64,000 nt of DNA from Thalassospira marina (GCF_002844375.1 NZ_CP024199.1:1500001-1564000); one strand, 5' to 3'. Numbered from the stretch's first letter, positions 50,733-60,431 are shown. The notes: generated by a model from the sequence alone, not told the origin. A program made the numbers and translations.

Positions 50733-52817
50733 TTATTCGGCCCCCGCCCGGCGTGCGACGCGCGTTGACATGATGCGATGTGTATTGCGATGGCGGATAT
50801 TGTGGATTGTGGCGTCACGGTCAATTGGCAGTTTGAAAACAACCGTAGTGCCGCCTTTTTCCCCCACCGACATGGTAATGGAGCCGTTATGCGCCTCGAG
50901 GATGCGATTGGCGATGTGAAGGCCAAGGCCCACGCCGCGTGTGCCATCCGATGTTTTGCCGCGATAAAATGCCATCGAAACCTGGGCCAGGTCTTCTTCG
51001 TTCATGCCTGGTCCGTGGTCGACAACGCGGATATAGGCAAAACCGTCGCCACGATGGTTGCAATCAACCGAAACCGGCGATGACGGGGCATATTTACGCG
51101 CATTTTCAATGACATTGACGATGGCGAGCTTCAGAAGCGTGGTATCGGCATTAATGGCGGTATCGGCATCGCCATGCAGGGAAATGTCCGTCTGGTTGCC
51201 TTCCTGATCAATCGAATCAACGATGTTTGACAGAAATTCAAGCAGGTTGATCTGTTGGCGATTAAGGTTGAAGGCACCGCGATCAAGGGTGTCCTTGGTC
51301 AGGAATACATCAACAAGGCCGGATAACTGACCGGCATGGTTGCGGATACGCGCCATCCGGTCGCCAATGCCTTCACCGGCTTCGCCCAGATGCAGCGAAA
51401 TCAGTTCTGCCGAACGCTGGATGATTGCCAGTGGCGTGCGAAATTCGTGGCCCAGCATGGTAATGAATTCGCGCTGTTCTTCGGCAAGCTGGCGGGTGCG
51501 GTGGCGCCGTCCCTGGGCAGCTGCACGTGCCTTTTCCAGATAGCGGGTGCGATAGGCCATGGCGATGCCCATCATCACCAGATGGAACATCGTTGATAGC
51601 GGGTAAATCGTTTGGGTCAGCCTGCTGTTTGGGGCAATGCCAACCAGCGAGGCGACATAGATGGTTGCCGCAATGCTGGGAATGCCCAGTGTGAGCAGAT
51701 AGAACAGATAGATGCCGCGCGGATTTTGCCAGAAGCGATAGACCAACCAGCAAAACATGCTGACCAGAACCAGTAAATGGAATGTCAGGAAGTAACGGCC
51801 GAAATCGGCGTAGTAGGGCGTACACGCGGTTAACGCCATGCTGGCGGCGATAACGCAGTAAAAACAGTATCCCTGGTAGATGCGCCGGCTGATCTGTTTC
51901 AGATCAATGATGGTGACCCACAACATAACACTGGTTGCGACCGAAAAGGCCGAACCAGTGCCTGTTATCAGATCGTTTATCGGGGTCCAGATGGGTTGCA
52001 ACAGCAATAACCCCAAACCGGAAAGACCGATGCCCAACATGGCAAAGGACAGCACATAGGCCCCATACCAGAACAGCGACACATCGCGGATCAGCAGGCC
52101 GCCGATCAGATAGACACCGCCAATAACAAATAGCGATGCGACGATCATGCTGGAAATGATCAGCGATCGTCCGCCCATTGTCATCAGGGTTGAATCATTG
52201 CGCAGGCGGCTGGAAAAACTGCTGCTACTGGTGGTTTCCACCCGAAACAGAATGCGGTAATGCCCCGGTGCCAGATGGGGCAGGCGGGTGGTGTGGTTGC
52301 GGTTTTTGATATTGTCGGGCTTGAAATCGACATTGTCGCCCAGCTCGTCCCGCCAGATGAATTTGCCACCATCGACATCGAATATCGCGATATTGATCCG
52401 GTCCAGATAGGGCGGGGAAATTTCCAGAAACAACCGCATGCTTTGGTCGGTGACCGGGTCTTTGCTGGCGGGTTCTTCAATTTCAATATCGGTGCGATAC
52501 CAGATGGAATCGTGGGTATATCCAGGCCCCGCCGTATTCATGATCGGTTCAAAATCATCAAGCGGGCGCGTTGCGATATCGCGAAATGTCAGCTTGTGGT
52601 CCGGGTCGGCCAAGCGAAAGGTATATTCGTCAAGCGGCAGGTCAAAAAATGAATTGTTGGATGGCTGGGTAATGCGCACATGCGCGCCATGTGCGTGGGC
52701 GGTGGTGCCAGCAATGACAAACAAAATCGCCCATATCGATGCCACAACAAAAAATGCCTGCCGCATTGCTGCAATGGCCGATGCCGGGCAAAGCCGGGCA
52801 GTGCGGTTTGACGCCAT
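50733..52817 (-). CDS. 7TMR-DISM sensor histidine kinase (first of tandem pair)
   Basis: A membrane kinase of about 694 residues with the same plan as its downstream neighbour: signal sequence ending AHAHG, a 7TMR-DISMED2-like periplasmic domain (FRLADPDHKLTFRDI, SIWYRTDIEIEE), seven membrane helices at about 225-420, HisKA with MLGHEFRTPLAIIQR, and an intact ATP-binding domain with NVIENARKYAP, VDHGPGMNEED and GVGLGLHIANRI. The start is uncertain: ATG at 52817 gives a plausible signal peptide; ATG at 52865 and 52766 are alternatives. DISMED2 domains often bind carbohydrates, so the ligand may be a glycan, an inference only. Confidence 0.88.
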   Translation of the reverse strand: MASNRTARLCPASAIAAMRQAFFVVASIWAILFVIAGTTAHAHGAHVRITQPSNNSFFDLPLDEYTFRLADPDHKLTFRDIATRPLDDFEPIMNTAGPGYTHDSIWYRTDIEIEEPASKDPVTDQSMRLFLEISPPYLDRINIAIFDVDGGKFIWRDELGDNVDFKPDNIKNRNHTTRLPHLAPGHYRILFRVETTSSSSFSSRLRNDSTLMTMGGRSLIISSMIVASLFVIGGVYLIGGLLIRDVSLFWYGAYVLSFAMLGIGLSGLGLLLLQPIWTPINDLITGTGSAFSVATSVMLWVTIIDLKQISRRIYQGYCFYCVIAASMALTACTPYYADFGRYFLTFHLLVLVSMFCWLVYRFWQNPRGIYLFYLLTLGIPSIAATIYVASLVGIAPNSRLTQTIYPLSTMFHLVMMGIAMAYRTRYLEKARAAAQGRRHRTRQLAEEQREFITMLGHEFRTPLAIIQRSAELISLHLGEAGEGIGDRMARIRNHAGQLSGLVDVFLTKDTLDRGAFNLNRQQINLLEFLSNIVDSIDQEGNQTDISLHGDADTAINADTTLLKLAIVNVIENARKYAPSSPVSVDCNHRGDGFAYIRVVDHGPGMNEEDLAQVSMAFYRGKTSDGTRGVGLGLHIANRILEAHNGSITMSVGEKGGTTVVFKLPIDRDATIHNIRHRNTHRIMSTRVARRAGAE

Positions 52818-53109
52818 TTTTAATTCAGCGTGCCGCGTGCTGCCGGGAAATTTCCCCCAGGTCATTTTTGATGATGGTATCAATCCGCCGGTTCCCCCAA
52901 AACCTTTCCCTTCATGTGTTAACGGTAAATGCCGCGTGATGCCATTGCTTTGTTAAGCGGATTTCCATGGTTTTCGGGCAGAATGCGGCGCGTATTAACT
53001 GTTTGGTTGAAGGCAGGTATAGGTATAAGCCGGTGGCAATATGATACGACTTTGTTATAACCGGTAAATTGATCGCGACGATTTTGAGCATAAAGAAAGA
53101 ACCCAGCAG

Positions 53110-54462
53110 ATGAGCCGCAAATATTTCGGGACCGACGGGATCCGTGGAACTGCCAATAACGCACCGATGACCGCCGAAGTCGCCCTTAAGGTGGGCATGG
53201 CGACCGGGCGTTATTTTACCCGCGGCAATCATCGCCATCGCGTCGTGATCGGCAAGGATACGCGCCTGTCGGGTTATATGCTTGAACCGGCACTGGTAGC
53301 GGGTTTTACCTCGATGGGGATGGATGTCATTCTGGTCGGGCCAATGCCGACACCGGCTGTCGCGATGCTGACCAAATCAATGCGCGCTGATATCGGTGTG
53401 ATGATTTCGGCATCCCATAACCCCTATGAAGATAACGGTATCAAGCTGTTTGGCCCTGACGGGTTCAAGCTTTCCGATGCGGTGGAAAGCGAGATTGAAA
53501 CCCTGATGGATAGCGATCTGTCGTCGATGCTGGTGCCAGCCAAGCTTCTGGGCCGGGCAAAGCGCATTGAAGATGCGCCGGGGCGCTATATCGAAGCGGT
53601 TAAATCATCGCTGCCTGGTGATGTGTCGCTGGAAGGTTTGCGAATCGTGCTTGATTGCGCCAATGGTGCAGCCTACAGCGTTGCACCGATGGTTTTGCGC
53701 GAACTGGGTGCGGAAGTCATTGAAATTGGCACCAAGCCGAATGGCTTTAACATCAATGATGAATGTGGTTCGACCCACACCAAGCCGATGTGCGACATGG
53801 TGATTGAACGCCGTGCCGATGTGGGCATTGCCCTGGATGGTGATGCGGACCGCGTCCAGATGTGTGATGAAAAAGGCCAGTTGATCGACGGTGACCAGTT
53901 GATGGGCCTTGTCACCACGCACTGGCACAAAACCGGCCAGTTGCGCGGCAATGCGCTTGTTGCAACGGTTATGTCCAATCTGGGGCTTGAACGTTACCTT
54001 GAAAAGCAGGGGTTACGCCTGATCCGCACCAAGGTTGGCGATCGTTATGTGGTGGAACAGATGCGGGCACTGGGCTGCAATGTTGGGGGTGAACAATCGG
54101 GGCATATTGTGCTGTCTGATTTTGCCTCGACCGGGGATGGCCTTTTGGCATCCTTGCAGGTTTTGGCCGTTTTGGCGGGCCATGACGGGCCGGTTTCGCA
54201 AATGACCCATGTGTTTGATCCGCTGCCGCAAATTTTGAAAAATGTGCGTTATGCGGCGGGGACCGACCCCCTGAATGACAGCCGCGTGATCGAGGCGATT
54301 TCGGCTGCCGAAAAATCCTTTAATGGTGATGGCCGTGTGCTAATTCGCAAATCGGGTACCGAACCGCTGATCCGTGTGATGGCGGAAGGCGATGATGCCG
54401 CCCATGTCGAACAGGTGGTAGATGGCATTATTGCCCGGATCAATGCTGTGACGGGTGCCTGA
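53110..54462 (+). CDS. glmM: Phosphoglucosamine mutase
   Basis: A 450-residue enzyme that converts glucosamine 6-phosphate to glucosamine 1-phosphate for peptidoglycan and lipopolysaccharide precursors. The active-site phosphoserine loop is GVMISASHNPYEDNGIK, the metal loop is DGDADRVQM, the sugar-binding loop is GGEQSGHI and the phosphate loop is RKSGTEPLIRVM. The start gives the usual MSRKYFGTDGIRGTAN. In relatives glmM follows folP; here the two are separated by the sensory genes, and glmM is followed by thiD as is usual. Confidence 0.97.
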   Translation: MSRKYFGTDGIRGTANNAPMTAEVALKVGMATGRYFTRGNHRHRVVIGKDTRLSGYMLEPALVAGFTSMGMDVILVGPMPTPAVAMLTKSMRADIGVMISASHNPYEDNGIKLFGPDGFKLSDAVESEIETLMDSDLSSMLVPAKLLGRAKRIEDAPGRYIEAVKSSLPGDVSLEGLRIVLDCANGAAYSVAPMVLRELGAEVIEIGTKPNGFNINDECGSTHTKPMCDMVIERRADVGIALDGDADRVQMCDEKGQLIDGDQLMGLVTTHWHKTGQLRGNALVATVMSNLGLERYLEKQGLRLIRTKVGDRYVVEQMRALGCNVGGEQSGHIVLSDFASTGDGLLASLQVLAVLAGHDGPVSQMTHVFDPLPQILKNVRYAAGTDPLNDSRVIEAISAAEKSFNGDGRVLIRKSGTEPLIRVMAEGDDAAHVEQVVDGIIARINAVTGA

Positions 54463-54536
54463 CGGGTTTGCGACCCGCAGCAAATACCGGTTTTTGCCAA
54501 ATTTGATATTCAAGTGAAGATAGCAGGAGGCTCCCG

Positions 54537-55337
54537 ATGAAGGGACGCGTGTTGATTATTGCCGGATCTGACAGCTCTGGCGGGGCGGGTATCCAGGCAG
54601 ATATCAAGACTGTGACGGTTTTGGGCGGGTATGCGGCAACGGCCATTACCGCCCTGACGGCACAAAACACGCAGGGTGTTTTTGGTGTTCTTGGCATCGA
54701 CCCGGCTTTCATCACGCAGCAGGCCGAACTGATGATTGATGATATCGGTGTGGATTGCATTAAAACCGGCATGCTTCATTCCGTTCCGGTTATTCGTGCG
54801 GTGGCCGAAATTCTTGATGGCAAGGCCGCAGGCGTGCCGGTGGTGATTGACCCGGTGATGATTTCGCAAAGCGGGTCACGCCTGCTGGAAGAAGATGCCG
54901 TTGAAAGCCTGATCAAGCTTCTGGTGCCGCGGGCGACGGTTTTAACGCCCAACATCCCCGAAGCAGAAGTGCTGTCGGGCATCAAGATTAACAGCGAAGA
55001 AGACATGATCGCCGCTGCCGAAAAAATTGGTGCGATGGGCGCAAATGCTGTGCTGGTTAAAGGCGGCCATTCGGAAGGCGACAGGATTGTTGATATCCTG
55101 TGGGATCGCGAACATGGCATTTCCGGGTTTGAAGATACCCGTATTCCTTCCACCAATAATCATGGTACGGGCTGCACCCTTGCCAGCGCCATTGCAACAG
55201 GCATTGCCCAGGGATTGGGACAGGGGGATGCGGTGGCGCGTGCGCGTGCCTATGTTCGAGAAGCCATTCGCACCGCGCCCGATTTTGGCAAAGGCAATGG
55301 CCCGCTTAATCATGCGCATCCGGTAACGGGCGAATAA
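54537..55337 (+). CDS. thiD: Hydroxymethylpyrimidine/phosphomethylpyrimidine kinase
   Basis: A 266-residue ribokinase-fold kinase that phosphorylates the pyrimidine precursor of thiamine twice. Motifs are IAGSDSSGGAGIQADIKT at the N-terminus, VVIDPVMISQSGSRLL, LTPNIPEAEVLSG and the anion-hole NNHGTGCTLASAIAT. AGGAGG precedes the ATG. It lies 74 bases after glmM. ThiE, which uses its product, is encoded at 13.4 kb. Confidence 0.95.
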   Translation: MKGRVLIIAGSDSSGGAGIQADIKTVTVLGGYAATAITALTAQNTQGVFGVLGIDPAFITQQAELMIDDIGVDCIKTGMLHSVPVIRAVAEILDGKAAGVPVVIDPVMISQSGSRLLEEDAVESLIKLLVPRATVLTPNIPEAEVLSGIKINSEEDMIAAAEKIGAMGANAVLVKGGHSEGDRIVDILWDREHGISGFEDTRIPSTNNHGTGCTLASAIATGIAQGLGQGDAVARARAYVREAIRTAPDFGKGNGPLNHAHPVTGE

Positions 55338-55361
55338 GCCCGTTTTTAAAGGGTTTTATAC

Positions 55362-55922
55362 ATGTCAGAGCCATCTGCCCTGCCTGGCACATCGTTTTAT
55401 GATCAGGCGCGTAACAATGCCTGGTCGAATTTCCGGTTGCTGAATTGCTGCCAGAAGCTGGGTGCGGCCGAGCTGACCGCCAAGCGAACATCGTTTTTTC
55501 CAGGCATCCTGCAAACCCTTAATCACATTGTGATTGTGGACTGGTTTTATATCGACGCGCTTTTGGATGAAGGCCGCGGGCGGGACTGCTTTGCTACTGC
55601 CAACCCCTTTGCCGACATCGCCGAGCTGGCCAATGCACAAAAACGCAGCGACCAGAAATTACTGGATTTTTGCAAGACCCTGACAATTGAAGCCGCAAAC
55701 AGGCCGGTGACGCTGGCGCGCGGGCAGGGAAAAACGGCAACCGAAACGGCGGGCGCGGTTTTATCGCATTTATTTGTGCATCAGACCCACCATCGCGGGC
55801 AGGTGCATGCGATGCTGTCGGGAACAGTACAAAAACCCCCGCAGCTTGATGAATATTACCTGGATTGTGATGCCGAATTTCGCGGCACCGATTTTCAGGA
55901 TCTGGGATGGGATGGTAAATGA
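55362..55922 (+). CDS. DinB-fold family protein
   Basis: A 186-residue protein with the four-helix bundle pattern of the DinB/YfiT superfamily. Metal-ligand histidines are likely in LNHIVIVDWFY near 50 and HQTHHRGQVHAML near 140. Members are metal-dependent and include thiol-transferases, but most have no known function. It begins 24 bases after thiD and its stop overlaps the next gene by 4 bases. Confidence 0.8.
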   Translation: MSEPSALPGTSFYDQARNNAWSNFRLLNCCQKLGAAELTAKRTSFFPGILQTLNHIVIVDWFYIDALLDEGRGRDCFATANPFADIAELANAQKRSDQKLLDFCKTLTIEAANRPVTLARGQGKTATETAGAVLSHLFVHQTHHRGQVHAMLSGTVQKPPQLDEYYLDCDAEFRGTDFQDLGWDGK

Positions 55923-56278
55923 TAGATCGATTGCGTGGCCGCATGGCGCGCCGCCTGCTGGCGGTTGCAATTATTGCTGTTGCGGCGTGGTCCACCCTTG
56001 GGGCACCACAGGAATGGCTTGCCAATCAGGTCTGGCCTGATGGCCCAGCCCCCTGGGAAAAGGTAACGGCGGTTTATTTCCCGGATCGGAACGATAAAAC
56101 CGCCTTTCGCTTTGCGGGCGAGGGGCTTGATAATGTTCAACAATGCCGCGATGCAGTGTTGGAACTTGCCGCAACCAACCAGGACCCGGATTTAAAACGG
56201 GGCAGTTATGATTGCGCGATCGGCTTTTATTCCAGCGATGACCATACCGGGCATTATCGCCTGACCGTATCGGAATAG
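55919..56278 (+). CDS. Small exported or membrane-anchored protein of unknown function
   Basis: A 119-residue protein I do not recognise. Residues about 10-27 (RRLLAVAIIAVAAWSTLG) form a signal peptide or anchor. The rest is soluble and polar, with KVTAVYFPDRNDKTAF, two Cys (in VQQCRDAVLEL and SYDCAIGFY) that could form a disulfide, and a His-containing end. It overlaps the DinB-fold gene stop by ATGA, so the two are translationally coupled. A function linked to that protein is possible but unproven. Confidence 0.6.
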   Translation: MIDRLRGRMARRLLAVAIIAVAAWSTLGAPQEWLANQVWPDGPAPWEKVTAVYFPDRNDKTAFRFAGEGLDNVQQCRDAVLELAATNQDPDLKRGSYDCAIGFYSSDDHTGHYRLTVSE

Positions 56279-56298
56279 GGCGAGGCAAGATTTACCGA

Positions 56299-57174
56299 TT
56301 ACAGCACGTACCACAAAAGGGCGGGCAGGCTGATTGCGGCCAGGAATGTGGATGAAATAACTACACCGGCGACTTCTTCGGGTTCGTTATCGTAAAGCTG
56401 GGCAAACAGATAGCAGAATACCGCTACCGGCATTGAACATTGCAAAATCACAACGCCGCGCGCGATACCCTCTAAACCCATAATTTCCGATAGGGCAATG
56501 CCCACACCAACGCCCATGATCAGCCGCACAAATGACAGGCCGATGCTGCGCACCAGGCTGACCGGCTTTAGCCGCGCTAGCGAAACCCCCAATGTAAACA
56601 GCATTAACGGGATGGTGAGCTGACCGATCAGGTTGGTGGTATTGTAAAGCCATGCCGGAACCGGCGTTTCGGTTGCCAGAAAGAAAATAGCGAGAACGGT
56701 TGCCGGGATGATGGGCATTTTGATCAGCGAGCGTATGGAAAATGTCCCGGCGACAAAGGCAACACCAAAGGTAAATTGCAAAACGATCATGGCGGCGAAA
56801 AACGCAACGGCCAGGGCCAGGCCATCATCCCCATAGGCCAGCAAACACAGCGGCAAGCCGACATTGCCAATATTGGGCCAGCTAAGCGATTGCAGATAGG
56901 TGCGCGGCGACAGGCGCAATGCCTTTAGAACAACCCAGCCAATGACGACAAATGAAATGGTCGATACCACTGCTGCGGTGCCCATGGATATCAGGGCGCT
57001 GCCGCCAATTTTAACGGTGGCAAGGGCGGCAAAGGTCAGGCAGGGGGTGCCAAAAAACGTGACCAGCGAGGTCACAAGCGATGTGTCAAAATGTTTGCCG
57101 GCCCGCGACCAGAAGTAGCCCAGCCCGGTTGTGATAAAAACCGGTGCCAGCACGGCAAAAATATTGGCAAACAT
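56299..57174 (-). CDS. AEC (auxin efflux carrier) family transporter
   Basis: A 291-residue inner-membrane protein with about ten hydrophobic segments arranged as two inverted halves. FITTGLGYFWSRAG near the start, SWPNIGNVGLPLCLLAYGDDG in the middle and LTIPLMLFTLGVSLARL in the second half are family motifs. Bacterial members transport malate, malonate and other carboxylates. I chose the ATG at 57174, which has AGGGGG 9 bases upstream; an upstream ATG adds 10 residues. It is convergent with the preceding small gene. Confidence 0.88.
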   Translation of the reverse strand: MFANIFAVLAPVFITTGLGYFWSRAGKHFDTSLVTSLVTFFGTPCLTFAALATVKIGGSALISMGTAAVVSTISFVVIGWVVLKALRLSPRTYLQSLSWPNIGNVGLPLCLLAYGDDGLALAVAFFAAMIVLQFTFGVAFVAGTFSIRSLIKMPIIPATVLAIFFLATETPVPAWLYNTTNLIGQLTIPLMLFTLGVSLARLKPVSLVRSIGLSFVRLIMGVGVGIALSEIMGLEGIARGVVILQCSMPVAVFCYLFAQLYDNEPEEVAGVVISSTFLAAISLPALLWYVL

Positions 57175-57405
57175 CCATGATCCCCCTGACAAAAGCGCCA
57201 GCATAGGTACTTGCCATGTTCACCAGCCTGCCGACAAGTTAATAATGGTAATACCAGTTATAACAACAGCGGGTATCAGGTTTAAAATCCTTTGCCTCTT
57301 AACTCCTTTGTCTGGTTTTAGGCAGCGATCACAGGCTCGATATGCTATGATCCCGGTGTTGCAAAGATTGCTTTAAATTGCGGATATCAAATAGTTAACA
57401 GGCCC

Positions 57406-58044
57406 ATGACAGATTATTCCTTTGTGCGTCGTCACCTGATCGATCCTGCGCCAAAATGGCGCGACCAGCGCAACCCTTTGCCTGCGGTATTCCTTGACCG
57501 GGATGGTGTGATCAATCAGGAAGTGCATTATCTGTCAAAGCCCGAAGATATGGCGCTGATCCCCGGTGTTGGGGCGGCGATTGCACGCATTAATGCCGCC
57601 AGCGTCCCGGTTGTTGTGGTGACCAACCAGTCTGGTGTGGCGCGCGGTTTTCTGGGTGAGGATGGCCTGCTGGTGTTGCACCAGCGTATGACGGACCTTC
57701 TGGCAGCGGAAGGTGCCAGTGTGCAGGGCATTTATTATTCGCCGTTTCATCCTGATGGGCAGGGCGAATACCGCAAGGAAAGCATTTGTCGCAAACCTGG
57801 CCCGGGCATGATTTTGGCCGCGTGCGAGGATTTTGCCATTGATCGTGGCGAGAGTGTTCTGATCGGTGACAAGCTTGCCGATATTGGGGCTGGCCGTGCT
57901 GCGGGGATGAAGGCCGTTTTGGTGAAAACCGGCCATGGTGCAAAAGAAAGCCAGTTGCCGGGCGCACAAACCGCTGATTTTATCGCCAATGACCTGGCCG
58001 ATGCCATTGATCGCCTGTTTGAAATGGGGGTTATCGCCCGATAA
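57406..58044 (+). CDS. GmhB-like HAD-IIIA phosphatase lacking most zinc ligands
   Basis: A 212-residue phosphatase similar to D-glycero-D-manno-heptose 1,7-bisphosphate 7-phosphatase. HAD motif I is FLDRDGVIN, motif II is VVTNQSGVARG, motif III is SICRKPGPGM and motif IV is IGDKLADIGAG. In E. coli GmhB a zinc site is formed by CxH and CxC; here the matching segments read YSPFHPDG and ESICRKP, so three of four ligands are absent. About 25 extra residues precede the fold. Heptose phosphatase activity is plausible, but a related sugar phosphate is possible. Confidence 0.75.
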   Translation: MTDYSFVRRHLIDPAPKWRDQRNPLPAVFLDRDGVINQEVHYLSKPEDMALIPGVGAAIARINAASVPVVVVTNQSGVARGFLGEDGLLVLHQRMTDLLAAEGASVQGIYYSPFHPDGQGEYRKESICRKPGPGMILAACEDFAIDRGESVLIGDKLADIGAGRAAGMKAVLVKTGHGAKESQLPGAQTADFIANDLADAIDRLFEMGVIAR

Positions 58045-58090
58045 GGCCAAATCTGGCTTTGCTTAAGGGATGGGGTTGCGCGCAACAGCC

Positions 58091-60160
58091 CTATTGCGCG
58101 CACCAGCGCCGCCAGATTTCGCGATAGGCCTGTTCAAAATCTCCGGCAATCAGGCGATGATCCATCATGCTGGCTTTTAAGACGCGGTCACGAAGGGTGC
58201 GGCGGATCATGGAAAGCGCATCAAGATCGCGGCCCAGCAAAACGGCCTTTTCAACATAGCCATTATGGGTTTCGGCAGCCAGCGCATCCAGGCCAACATC
58301 GGCGAGAATACCCAAACCGCACCGCGCAGCTGGCATTGTACCGGCCAGCGTGACGAACGGGACGCCGTGCCACAGCATGTCACAGCCTGCCATGATGTTA
58401 TTGGCCGGAAAGGCATCCAGTCCGACATCGATTTGATCAAAAATTGCGGTGTTGCGGATTTTATCCGGGTCGATCCCCTGGCAGGTGATGCGATCGGCAT
58501 GCAGGCCCGCCTGGCGGGCGCGGTCGAGAAAATTCTGGCGGATAAATTCATCATGCAGCCCGTCGGCCTGAATGATCATTTTGCTGTTGGCGGCCTTGTT
58601 CATGATACGCGCCCAGCAATTTAACACCGCATCGCTTATGCGGGGCAGGGTACCGGTAAAGCCGAATGTCAGATAACCGTTTAAAAGGGCTGGCAACGGC
58701 CCCGTCGCCGGGCTGTTTTCGGGCGGGGTATAGGCAAAACCGGCATGGGGCAGGCGATGGAGCATTTCGCTGCAAATGCGGTTTTCCGGCGCGCCGGGGG
58801 CCACCATATCGGCATGGCCAAAAATATAGTCAATATGTGCGATCCCGGTTGAGGCATGGTGGAATGTCGCCTGCACCGGGGCGGCACGATGGGCGAAAAC
58901 CTCTATCGGGTGATCACGGGTGAAGCCCGAAAGATCAACCAGTATGTCGATCCGGTCTTTGCGAATGCGTGCGGCGATGCGCTCGGCATCCTGACCGGCA
59001 ATGTCACGCCAGCTATCGGCAACGATTTGCCATTGGCGGGTAATATCATCGTGCCGGGTGACGGCCGAATAGATGAACAATTCAATTTCATTGCGGTTAT
59101 GGTGGCGTGCCATGCCCATAAGACGCGCATGCAACGGATGATCGCGAAAATCGGGCGATATCCAGCCGATGCGCAGGCGGCGGTCGGGCATTTTGTTATT
59201 GGCATAGCGCGGTGGCTCAACCAATGGTGGCAGGTGCGAGCGCGCCCATTGCCGGGCCTGTTTTAAATATTCCGGGCCATCAAATTGCGGCAGGTACAGC
59301 AATGCTGACAGAAGCCTTGCATGAAAGTCTGACCGGGCTGGGTTTTTCTCGACCAGTGCGGCAAGCCGTGCAACGCCATTTACGGTATCCCCGCTGCGGA
59401 TCAGGATATCGGCAAACAGGGCTTCGATATCGGGCAGGTCGGGGGCGTGGCTATGTGCGGTTTCAAGGACGTCATGTGCATGCTGATAACGCCCCGCTGC
59501 AATCAGCGACATTGCCAGGTTGATCAGCGAGGGGACATGATCGGCATGGATGCTCAGCGCGCGCGAAAACAGGTTCTGTGCGGCATCAATATGGCCAAGG
59601 CGCAACAGAACCGCGCCAACGCGGTTGATTTTATCGGCATCAAGTTTGGCGGCCTCGGCAGCATTTTCAAAGGCCATCAGGGCGGCTTCATACTGGCCAA
59701 GTGCGTTCAGGGCTTCGCCAAATAGCAGAAAGGCATCAAAATTGCCGTTATGAAGATTGAGCATGCGACCCAGAAGGTCGATGGTTTGCCCATAATTGCC
59801 GCGCGCCTTTTCAAGGCGGGCAAGATGAAAAAGGGCGGTGGGAAAATCGCCATGATAGCTGAGCGCCAGGCGAAATTCGTCAATCGCGCGGTCAATATTG
59901 CCGCTGGCTTCAAGGGCAATGGCATAATTGCAGCGTGCGGCGGGGTTGGCCCCCATGCGGGCAATGCAGCTTTCAAACAGTTCCAGGGCTTCGCGATGTT
60001 GCCCCTGCTTGGTTAAAAGGGTTGCAAGCAGGTGTTCTGCCTCGGAATGGTTCGGGGCAATATCCAGAACATGGCGATATAGTTTTTCCGCTTCCTGCGG
60101 GCGGTTTCCTTCGTGGGCAGCCAGTCCGCGCCGCAGTAAAGTTGAAAGCTCGGCTGTCAT
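58091..60160 (-). CDS. TPR protein with OGT/SPINDLY-type glycosyltransferase domain
   Basis: A 689-residue protein. Residues about 5-305 hold about eight tetratricopeptide repeats (AEKLYRHVLDIAPNHSEAEHL, ALELFESCIARMGANPAARC). Residues about 330-689 match the glycosyltransferase 41 family (O-linked GlcNAc transferase C-terminal domain), with RLRIGWISPDFRDHPL, ILVDLSGFTRDHP, LTFGFTGTLPRISDAVL and DMLWHGVPFVTLAG. Eukaryotic relatives add GlcNAc or fucose to Ser/Thr; alphaproteobacterial members have been linked to flagellin or other protein glycosylation. The acceptor is unknown. It is convergent with the HAD gene. Confidence 0.85.
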   Translation of the reverse strand: MTAELSTLLRRGLAAHEGNRPQEAEKLYRHVLDIAPNHSEAEHLLATLLTKQGQHREALELFESCIARMGANPAARCNYAIALEASGNIDRAIDEFRLALSYHGDFPTALFHLARLEKARGNYGQTIDLLGRMLNLHNGNFDAFLLFGEALNALGQYEAALMAFENAAEAAKLDADKINRVGAVLLRLGHIDAAQNLFSRALSIHADHVPSLINLAMSLIAAGRYQHAHDVLETAHSHAPDLPDIEALFADILIRSGDTVNGVARLAALVEKNPARSDFHARLLSALLYLPQFDGPEYLKQARQWARSHLPPLVEPPRYANNKMPDRRLRIGWISPDFRDHPLHARLMGMARHHNRNEIELFIYSAVTRHDDITRQWQIVADSWRDIAGQDAERIAARIRKDRIDILVDLSGFTRDHPIEVFAHRAAPVQATFHHASTGIAHIDYIFGHADMVAPGAPENRICSEMLHRLPHAGFAYTPPENSPATGPLPALLNGYLTFGFTGTLPRISDAVLNCWARIMNKAANSKMIIQADGLHDEFIRQNFLDRARQAGLHADRITCQGIDPDKIRNTAIFDQIDVGLDAFPANNIMAGCDMLWHGVPFVTLAGTMPAARCGLGILADVGLDALAAETHNGYVEKAVLLGRDLDALSMIRRTLRDRVLKASMMDHRLIAGDFEQAYREIWRRWCAQ

Positions 60161-60431
60161 GCAATGCCTTGTATCTGTGGTCTTTGATCATAATGACGCA
60201 CCTTGCCTGCCATTGCCATCTTCTTGATGGCACAAGCCTGATAAAGCAGGGTGTGATCAATATGTTGGCGGCAATCTATGCAGGGCGTTGCCCTTATGCA
60301 ACATTGCGCCCAGCCGGTTTCAGACCAGATTAAAGTAATGAATGAAGAAAAAGTCAGGGCGGAAAGGGGCGCAGGGCTGCTGCTGGGCTGATCCGAACGC
60401 AGCGAAGCCCGACAATATTGCCCCAAAAGAT

